This document shows positions 27,831-32,816 of a stretch of 32,816 bases of DNA, one piece after another (position 1 is the stretch's first letter; every line of letters begins with the position of its first letter). The stretch covers positions 1-32,816 of the forward strand of contig JAGCWW010000055.1 in assembly GCA_017961685.1 (NCBI GenBank). Reading direction: 5' to 3'. The stretch is from Acholeplasmatales bacterium. GTDB lineage: Bacteria > Bacillota_I > Bacilli_A > Acholeplasmatales > JAEDCM01. A program made the translations under genes and the position numbers. The notes under the pieces were generated by a model, which was not told the origin of the DNA, ran no database searches, and was given only the letters and a program-made list of their open reading frames with translations.

Positions 27831-28820
27831 ATGAATCTAGAAATTTCTGTTATTCTAATTCTAAGTTTTATCATGATTTATTTGATTTTAATACAAATAT
27901 TTACTATATTATTTAGAATTACAGGCCTAACAAAAGATAAAGCAAAATTTCAAGCAATTTCACTTCTTACAAGTTGCGGTTTTACAACAAGTGAATCAGA
28001 AATAATAGCTAATGATAGAACTAGACGTAGAATTGCTATTATAGCAATGGTCATTGGCTCTGTTTTTACTGTAATCATTGTATCATTAATGATTTTCTTA
28101 CTCCAACATTTAGATCAAGCACAAACAAAAAGTACATTAAATGTCATTTTAATTGCGGCGGCTATCTTTATTGGTTTAATCATTTTCTTTCAACTTCCAT
28201 TTATTAAGAAACTATTTGAAAACATTATTGCCAAACTTGCATTAAAAGCGATTAGACGTAAAAAATATGGTAATACTATCACTATCTTAGATAACTATGG
28301 TAAAGATGCTATTTGTGAAATAGTTTTAAATGATATGCCTGATATTTTAGAAGATAAACCTTTATTTGAAACTAATATAAGAAACTTATATAAGTTAAAT
28401 ATATTACTTGTTAAAAGAAGAAATAAAGTTGTTGAAATTTCAAAAGATACTATACTTAGACCACGTGATGTAATAGTTGTATTTGGATTATATCAAAGTA
28501 TTAAAGATTTATTCTCTATTAATGTAGATTCAAAAGAATTAATAGATCCAGATATCGAATTAAAGAGAAATGAAATTGATGTGTTAGATAACTATGGTTC
28601 AGATGCCATGGCTGAAATTAAAATTAAAACAGTTCCAGAAATTCTTGAAGGTAAGCCATTATTTGAATCAGGATTAAAACAAAATTATAATATAAATGTC
28701 TTAATGATTAAGAGAAATGATAGACCACAAGTTGTTACTAAAGATACTGTTATTAATGAATATGATATCCTAATTGTCTTTGGTCCATATGATAAAATTA
28801 AAGATGTGTTTATGAATTAG
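27831..28820 (+). CDS. Membrane-anchored protein with two tandem RCK_C (TrkA_C) domains
   Basis: 329 residues. Membrane helices at about 6-30, 67-91 and 103-124. Between the first two is a basic loop with FQAISLLTSCGFTTSESEI (40-58). Then two RCK_C domains, 148-230 and 248-328, are clear copies of each other (LDNYGKDAICEI / LDNYGSDAMAEI; DKPLFETNIR / GKPLFESGLK; VVFGLYQSIKDLF / IVFGPYDKIKDVF). RCK_C domains in KtrA and CpaA bind c-di-AMP, so this may be a ligand-regulated cation transport component; the function is unproven. Start at 27831 has GGTGATAG; a TTG at 27819 is rejected. TATAAT at 27809-27814. Confidence 0.75.
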   Translation: MNLEISVILILSFIMIYLILIQIFTILFRITGLTKDKAKFQAISLLTSCGFTTSESEIIANDRTRRRIAIIAMVIGSVFTVIIVSLMIFLLQHLDQAQTKSTLNVILIAAAIFIGLIIFFQLPFIKKLFENIIAKLALKAIRRKKYGNTITILDNYGKDAICEIVLNDMPDILEDKPLFETNIRNLYKLNILLVKRRNKVVEISKDTILRPRDVIVVFGLYQSIKDLFSINVDSKELIDPDIELKRNEIDVLDNYGSDAMAEIKIKTVPEILEGKPLFESGLKQNYNINVLMIKRNDRPQVVTKDTVINEYDILIVFGPYDKIKDVFMN

Positions 28821-28843
28821 AGGATTTAATTCCTCTTTTTTAT
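28819..28843 (+). terminator. Terminator of the RCK_C membrane protein gene
   Basis: Stem AGAGGA/TCCTCT with a 6-nt loop (28819-28836) and a T-run (28836-28841). Confidence 0.75.
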
Positions 28844-28846
28844 TGC

Positions 28847-28878
28847 AAAATAAAAGGAGGCTCGTTTTGTCCTCCACT
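28847..28878 (-). terminator. Terminator of rplS
   Basis: Minus strand stem GGAGG/CCTCC (28856-28860 with 28871-28875), 10-nt loop, followed by TTTTATTTT. Confidence 0.65.
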
Positions 28879-28881
28879 TTA

Positions 28882-29244
28882 TTATCGTCTTTCTTTAATT
28901 CTAGCTGCCTTAGCTGATAATGTTCTAATGTAGTTAAGCTTAGCTCTTCTAACTAGACCACGTCTTACAACTTCAATCTTAGCAACCATTGGTGAATGAA
29001 TTGGGAAAGTTCTTTCAACACCTACACCGTAGCTGATCTTTCTTACAGTATAAGTTTCAGAGATTCCTCCACCTTGTTTTTTGATTACTAAACCTTCGAA
29101 TACTTGGATTCTTTCTTTACCTTTTTCATCCTTGATTTTAACTGATACTTTTACAGTATCTCCAGCACGGAACTCAGGTACATCTGTCTTCATGTATTCT
29201 TTAGTAATGTCGTTGATTAATTCTTGACCCTTTAATTTAGCCAT
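28882..29244 (-). CDS. rplS: 50S ribosomal protein L19
   Basis: 120 residues. Standard L19: [27 protein letters not shown], then [26 protein letters not shown] and RRAKLNYIR near the C-terminus. The start MAKLKGQEL is preceded by GGAGGTG; the in-frame ATG 15 bases upstream lies on the RBS itself. Monocistronic here, away from rimM/trmD, and placed between potassium-transport genes. Confidence 0.95.
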   Translation of the reverse strand: MAKLKGQELINDITKEYMKTDVPEFRAGDTVKVSVKIKDEKGKERIQVFEGLVIKKQGGGISETYTVRKISYGVGVERTFPIHSPMVAKIEVVRRGLVRRAKLNYIRTLSAKAARIKERR

Positions 29245-29259
29245 ACATAACACCTCCAT

Positions 29260-29316
29260 CTTTTTTTACCACATTCATAGATATTGATGCATCCAGCGGA
29301 ATATAGCTTTATACGA
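29260..29316 (-). promoter_or_regulatory. Probable L19 leader (autoregulatory mRNA structure)
   Basis: The 5' leader of rplS contains CCGCTGGATGCATC and, about 13 bases later, ATGAATGTGG. CCGC can pair with GTGG, and GATG can pair with CATC inside. As I remember it, this fits the L19 leader of Firmicutes, a small RNA element thought to bind L19 for feedback. The match is from memory and needs a covariance model search. Confidence 0.5.
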
Positions 29317-29324
29317 CAATAAGT

Positions 29325-29353
29325 ATTTTAACATATTTGTCTCATTATATCAA
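29325..29353 (-). promoter_or_regulatory. Promoter of rplS
   Basis: Minus strand TTGATA (29348-29353), 17-bp spacer, TAAAAT (29325-29330), giving a leader of about 70 nt that carries the L19 leader motif. Confidence 0.65.
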
Positions 29354-29380
29354 GTATGATTTTTTGTTTGTCTAAAATTA

Positions 29381-29409
29381 TTGTTTATATATATAAAGTA
29401 TAGTATAAT
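29381..29409 (+). promoter_or_regulatory. Promoter of ktrBA
   Basis: TTGTTT (29381-29386), 17-bp spacer, TATAAT (29404-29409). The leader is very short (about 13 nt), with AGAGGTGG as RBS; no riboswitch-size leader exists. Confidence 0.65.
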
Positions 29410-29428
29410 TTATTAGAGGTGGATTGTA

Positions 29429-30745
29429 ATGAGAACAAAAAAAATACATCCATACTTCATAATAATATTAACATTTTTAGGAGTAATTTTAACAGGAACT
29501 TTCTTCCTAGTTCTACCAGTTTCTTCTATGAGTGGTAAATCAATAGGATTTGTAGATTCAATGTTTATGTCTACAAGTGCTGTTTGTGTTACAGGACTAG
29601 GAACAGTTAGTGTTGCTTATGATTTATCCTTATTTGGAAAAATAATATTAGCCCTATTAATGGAAATAGGAGGTTTATCTATTCTAACAATAGCCATCTT
29701 CTTCTTTACCATTATGGGAGCAAAGATTAGTGTAAGTAATAAATTCTTACTTAGAGAAGCACTAAACCAAAGTTCTGTGAAAGGTGTTACTACACTAGTA
29801 ATAAAGATTGTCATTTGGGCAGTAATAATTCAGTTTATTGGTGTAATACTAAATATGTTTGCTCTTATGCCTTATTTTGATGGGAATTTTTCTAAAGCAT
29901 TAGGATATTCCGTCTTCCATTCTATCGCATCCTTTAACAATGCAGGTTTTGATGCATTTGGTAGCGAAAGTATGATAGGCTTTAAGGACAACTTAATGCT
30001 AAATACTTCTACGATGTTTCTAATTATTTTTGGAGGAATCGGTTTTGTCGTATTATCCGACTTAGCCAAAAAACGTAGATGGAAATTATTACAATTACAT
30101 ACAAAAATAGTTATTGCAACTACATTGATATTAATTTTTAGTGGTGCTATTTTAATCAAGCTTACTGCATGGACAGATATCTCTTGGCTTCAAGCCTTCT
30201 TTACTTCTGTAACATGTAGAACCGCTGGATTTACAACATATGATATGTCAAAGCTTGTAGATCATCCGGCAACCTATGTCGTCGTCTTATTCTTGATGAT
30301 TGTTGGTGCTAGTCCATGTTCTACAGGTGGCGGTATTAAAACTACTACATTAGCAATTGCTTTAATTGCTACCTTCTATTATGCTAGAGGTAAAAAAGCA
30401 AAATCATTCAAGCGCCGTATTGATGAGGCACAAATATTCAAGAGTTTCGTACTTATAGGTGTAGCCGTATTAATCATCATCGCAGGTACATTTATTGTGT
30501 GTGCTGCACAGCCTGGATTAGGCTTAATGGAGTGTTTATTTGAAGTTGTTTCAGCATTTTCAACAACAGGTTTATCTATGGGTATAACAAGTAGTTTAAA
30601 TGCCTTTAATAAACTATTCATTTGTTTAATAATGTTTATTGGACGTTTAGGTCCACTTACAATAATCGGTTTAGTTAATAAGAACTGGATGACAGAATCA
30701 AATGAAGAAATACAATATGTAGAAGAGAGTGTGATCATTGGATGA
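29429..30745 (+). CDS. ktrB: Ktr/Trk potassium uptake channel subunit KtrB
   Basis: 438 residues with four M-P-M units. The four selectivity-filter glycines are visible: G56 (CVTGLGT), G173 (NNAGFDAFG), G267 (RTAGFTTYD) and G381 (STTGLSMG). The gating loop GASPCSTGGGIKT (294-306) in the third repeat is also intact. Forms a dimer on a KtrA octameric ring for Na+-dependent K+ uptake. The stop codon is TGA and overlaps the ktrA start (ATGA), so the pair is translationally coupled. Confidence 0.95.
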   Translation: MRTKKIHPYFIIILTFLGVILTGTFFLVLPVSSMSGKSIGFVDSMFMSTSAVCVTGLGTVSVAYDLSLFGKIILALLMEIGGLSILTIAIFFFTIMGAKISVSNKFLLREALNQSSVKGVTTLVIKIVIWAVIIQFIGVILNMFALMPYFDGNFSKALGYSVFHSIASFNNAGFDAFGSESMIGFKDNLMLNTSTMFLIIFGGIGFVVLSDLAKKRRWKLLQLHTKIVIATTLILIFSGAILIKLTAWTDISWLQAFFTSVTCRTAGFTTYDMSKLVDHPATYVVVLFLMIVGASPCSTGGGIKTTTLAIALIATFYYARGKKAKSFKRRIDEAQIFKSFVLIGVAVLIIIAGTFIVCAAQPGLGLMECLFEVVSAFSTTGLSMGITSSLNAFNKLFICLIMFIGRLGPLTIIGLVNKNWMTESNEEIQYVEESVIIG

Positions 30746-31458
30746 AAAAGACTTTTATGATTATTGGTCTAGGACGTTTTGGTTCATGTATAGCTAAAGA
30801 ACTTGTTCAAAACAAGTGTGATATTATTGCTATTGATAAAGATGAAAAAAGCGTTAGAGATATTTCTAAATATGTCAATAACTGCGTTATAGCTGATGCT
30901 ACTAGCTTAAATGTCTTAACTGACTTAGACGCTAGTAAAGTAGATCACGCTGTAGTAGCTATTGGTAATAACCTACAAGCATCAATTCTTACAATTATAA
31001 ACCTTAGAAAATTAGGTGTTAAGAAAGTTACAGTTAGAGCTGATGATTTAACTTATAAAGAAGTTTTTGAAGCTTTAGGTGCAACTGATGTTATCGTCCC
31101 AGAAGAATCAAGTGCTATATCACTTGCTAATCAAATTATGAGTGATTCTGTACTAGATTATTATGGTGTATCAGCTGATTATGCAATGGTTAAGGTAGTT
31201 GTAGGACAACAATTTGTTCCAAAGAACTTAATTGAACTTAACTTAAGAGCTTTATTTGATGTAAATATCGTTGGTATTATTAGAGATAATTCCTTCTTCA
31301 TTCCAAAAGGTACTGATACAATCAATCCTGGTGATGTTGTTGTAGTTGTTGGTACATCAAGTAAAATAAATAAATTAGATGATTTCTTCAATAAGATTGA
31401 TCCTAAGAAGAAAGAAACTAAAAAAGAAACAGTTAAAAAAGATACAATAAAAAAATAA
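30742..31458 (+). CDS. ktrA: Ktr potassium uptake regulatory subunit KtrA
   Basis: 238 residues. RCK_N Rossmann domain with GLGRFG (9-14), acidic end of the second strand (IDKD, 36-39) and VRAD. RCK_C follows (about 140-222: PKNLIELNLR, FFIPKGTDTINPGDVVVVVG). It binds ATP/ADP, and in relatives c-di-AMP at RCK_C. A lysine/threonine-rich tail (224-238) extends past the usual C-terminus. Confidence 0.94.
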   Translation: MKKTFMIIGLGRFGSCIAKELVQNKCDIIAIDKDEKSVRDISKYVNNCVIADATSLNVLTDLDASKVDHAVVAIGNNLQASILTIINLRKLGVKKVTVRADDLTYKEVFEALGATDVIVPEESSAISLANQIMSDSVLDYYGVSADYAMVKVVVGQQFVPKNLIELNLRALFDVNIVGIIRDNSFFIPKGTDTINPGDVVVVVGTSSKINKLDDFFNKIDPKKKETKKETVKKDTIKK

Positions 31459-31483
31459 GACTTCATAGCGAAGTCTTTTTTTA
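31458..31483. terminator. Terminator after ktrA
   Basis: Stem AGACTTC/GAAGTCT, 5-nt loop ATAGC, T7 (31476-31482). Upstream A-runs make it usable for the convergent AEC gene as well. Confidence 0.85.
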
Positions 31484-32401
31484 TACTAATAATGTAATTA
31501 AAGGCATTGTGATAATACAAAGTATTGTACCACATAATACTAGGCTTGCTGCATCTTCTTGTCCTTCTCCAACCATTTCGGAGAAATTAAGAACAACACT
31601 AGCTATTGGTGCAGATGCTAATATTACTAATGCTTGTTTTACTGCTGTATCTATAGGTAGTGCAAATACAAATAGTAACATTACTAAAGGCATTATAATT
31701 TGTTTTACAAAAATCATAATGTAAGTTTTATAATTACAGAATACCACCTTTATATTTGTTACTGCTAATCTCATACCTAATATTACCATACATAGTGGTG
31801 TAGTCATTTTAGCAAGTATAGTTACAACTACATCTAATCTATCAGGAACCTTTATTTGGAAGAAAAATAAAGGTAAGGCTACATATATTGCTATAATACT
31901 AGGGTTTAAGAAAATCATCTTAAGTCTAACATATTTTTTATCAAGTGAAATTATTAATGAACCTACTGTCCAACCTATTTCATTCATTACTACTAAGAAT
32001 ACTGAAGATATTGCTAAAGCTACTGAATTACCTGGTAAAACAGCTTCTAAAATAGGTACTCCAAGAAATCCTACATTACCAAAACATGATGCGATAGTAT
32101 ATATTCTAAAAGCTATCTTTTCCTTATACTTCTTTCTAAATAAAAGAATGAAGAAAGTAAGGAATAAAGCGAAAATCAGACATATTAAGCCAAACGCAAT
32201 TAATAATGTTTTAAGCAAGTCACTTGAGTAGTCAGCCTTATTAAATGAATAGATAATTAATATAGGTTGACACACATACATTAAGAATTTCGCAAAATCA
32301 GGAATTGATTCTTTTTTTATTAATTTAAATTTAATAATACAAAATCCTATAACAGCATAAATCATAATGATTGCGACTGTTAGAAATGTTTCTAAAAACA
32401 T
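31481..32401 (-). CDS. AEC (auxin efflux carrier) family transporter
   Basis: 306 residues, about ten membrane helices. Hydrophobic layout and motifs of the AEC/YfdV family: IGFCIIKFKLIKKESIPDFAKFLMYVCQPILI near the N-terminus, SCFGNVGFLGVPIL with the central kinked helix, and AMPIASV-like ASAPIASVVLNFSEM near the C-terminus. Family members move organic acids (malate, malonate), auxin-like or amino acid substrates; the substrate here is unknown. Start at 32401 follows GTGAGGTG. A TGATATAAT extended -10 lies about 35 bases upstream, after the terminator of the RNA unit. Confidence 0.85.
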   Translation of the reverse strand: MFLETFLTVAIIMIYAVIGFCIIKFKLIKKESIPDFAKFLMYVCQPILIIYSFNKADYSSDLLKTLLIAFGLICLIFALFLTFFILLFRKKYKEKIAFRIYTIASCFGNVGFLGVPILEAVLPGNSVALAISSVFLVVMNEIGWTVGSLIISLDKKYVRLKMIFLNPSIIAIYVALPLFFFQIKVPDRLDVVVTILAKMTTPLCMVILGMRLAVTNIKVVFCNYKTYIMIFVKQIIMPLVMLLFVFALPIDTAVKQALVILASAPIASVVLNFSEMVGEGQEDAASLVLCGTILCIITMPLITLLV

Positions 32402-32439
32402 ATAAAACACCTCACGCATAATATTATATCACAAATAAA

Positions 32440-32474
32440 ATAAATAAAAATACCAGAACTGGCGAGTTCTGGTA
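32440..32474 (-). terminator. Strong terminator of the orphan RNA unit
   Basis: Minus strand perfect stem TACCAGAACT / AGTTCTGGTA (32451-32460 with 32465-32474), 4-nt loop CGCC, followed by TTTTTATTTATTTTA. It is the longest perfect terminator stem in the window. Confidence 0.9.
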
Positions 32475-32592
32475 TCAATATATGAGTGTTGCGAATTTAG
32501 TCGTCTCTATAACTACCCCTAAGCGGCCTTAATTAGATTAAGACGTTACAGACGCTTGCTAAACCATTTATAGCAACTTTTATCATTTCCTT
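32440..32592 (-). ncRNA. Candidate structured non-coding RNA or cis-regulatory leader, about 150 nt, unassigned
   Basis: Bounded by a near-consensus promoter and a perfect terminator, with no credible ORF. The minus-strand transcript folds into nested helices: GTTGC/GCAAC (32573-32577 with 32488-32492), GTTTAG/CTAAAT, CGTCT/AGACG (32550-32554 with 32502-32506), GTAAC/GTTAT and a closed hairpin CTTAAT-ATTAAG. A single-stranded-looking segment is rich in G (GCTTAGGGGTAG). An alternative AAGCG/CGCTT pairing would compete or form a pseudoknot. It lacks 4.5S, tmRNA and RNase P signatures. Options: a 6S-like RNA, or a riboswitch/attenuator for the AEC gene downstream. Confidence 0.6.
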
Positions 32593-32598
32593 ACATAT

Positions 32599-32627
32599 AT
32601 TTTACAATTATCTTACAATTATGTCAA
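32599..32627 (-). promoter_or_regulatory. Near-consensus promoter of the orphan RNA unit
   Basis: Minus strand TTGACA (32622-32627), exactly 17 bp, TAAAAT (32599-32604). It has the only perfect TTGACA -35 I found here, placing the start of transcription near 32592. Confidence 0.8.
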
Positions 32628-32675
32628 TAGCATTTTTACAAATTTTTTACATTTTTTTCAAAATTTTTTTAATAA

Positions 32676-32816
32676 GATGAATTGTCAATTCAAATGCAAC
32701 ACCCATCAAATAAAATTTCCATAGGAGTCTTATATTTTAAACATTTTCGTGGCCTGTTATTTAATTCTTCTATATTTGTTGATAATTCATTTATATCAAC
32801 TTCACTTAAATCCATT
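32676..32816 (-). mobile_element. 3' end of an IS30-like insertion sequence (right contig edge)
   Basis: Exact inverted copy of bases 1-141. The two copies point inward (transposase 3' ends face the unique DNA). Bases just inside the element differ from those at the left copy, so no target duplication can be tested with this window. Confidence 0.8.
32690..32816 (-). CDS. IS30-family transposase, C-terminal fragment (5' end outside window)
   Basis: Identical to the fragment at 1-127: the last 41 residues of an IS30-type transposase ending ILFDGCCI and a TGA stop. Truncated by the end of the contig, not by mutation within the window. Confidence 0.8.
   Translation of the reverse strand, partial: MDLSEVDINELSTNIEELNNRPRKCLKYKTPMEILFDGCCI

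Noticed and set aside
27831..28820. Interpretation of the RCK_C protein as a simple single-repeat K+ channel (M-P-M plus RCK)
   Set aside because: With three helices and cytoplasmic RCK_C domains the pore-like loop would be intracellular, and its Lys/Arg-rich flanks agree with that. Kept only as a question.
32440..32627. tmRNA, 4.5S RNA or RNase P RNA at the right end
   Set aside because: No tRNA-like ends or tag ORF, no GGAAGGAAGCAG-type SRP loop, and far too short for RNase P.

Overview
The window is a 32.8 kb, strongly AT-rich bacterial segment. Low-GC Firmicutes features support this: sigma-A-type promoters, AGGAGG/GGTGA ribosome binding sites, the canonical gdpP-rplI-dnaB and prfA-prmC-tsaC neighbourhoods, KtrAB, FakAB/DegV and YhaM. 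TGA is used as a stop (ktrB ends in TGA directly followed by ktrA), so the Mycoplasma code is not in use. My inference is an uncultured-type member of the Bacilli/Erysipelotrichia/Mollicutes-related gut lineages; this is not proven by the sequence.

Layout. Both ends (1-141 and 32676-32816) are identical inverted copies of the 3' end of an IS30-like insertion sequence, so the contig probably ends at an unresolved repeat. Next come cca-yhaM (minus) and a divergent yigZ. A large minus-strand operon at 2825-10277 reads rpiB-atpZ-atpI-atpBEFHAGDC-DUF1146 and encodes a complete F-type ATP synthase. Its c subunit carries the full Na+-ligand set. A patatin-like lipase (10.4-11.3 kb) and a divergent tagaturonate-reductase/mannitol-dehydrogenase homologue (11.3-12.6 kb) follow as single-gene units.

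The 12.75-19.1 kb operon (minus) is gdpP::rplI-dnaB-prfA-prmC::tsaC. It holds two gene fusions made from normally adjacent genes: the c-di-AMP phosphodiesterase GdpP runs in frame into ribosomal protein L9, and PrmC runs into the threonylcarbamoyl-AMP synthase TsaC. Divergent from it is the ACT-domain/PFL (UPF0237-UPF0210) pair. At 20.9-23.2 kb a fatty-acid kinase pair (fakB-fakA, with FakA lacking the usual middle domain) is divergent from a TetR-type regulator, with a perfect 16-bp palindrome between them.

From 23.9 to 27.7 kb, minus-strand genes encode a small membrane protein, a UPF0158 protein, a TPR protein, an archaeal-type phosphoglycerate mutase-like enzyme and an acyl-ACP thioesterase. 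The last part is potassium-related: a membrane protein with two tandem RCK_C (TrkA_C) domains, then ktrB-ktrA, interrupted by rplS with a probable L19 leader. It ends with an AEC-family permease preceded by a compact unit of strong promoter, foldable RNA of about 150 nt and strong terminator, which I could not assign to a known RNA family.

Themes: energy coupling, probably through Na+; K+ homeostasis linked to c-di-AMP (GdpP plus RCK_C proteins); exogenous fatty acid handling (FakAB, thioesterase); and core replication/translation. No tRNA, rRNA or CRISPR array was seen. No gene-free stretch exceeds 300 bases. The longest, 32402-32689, holds the RNA unit.
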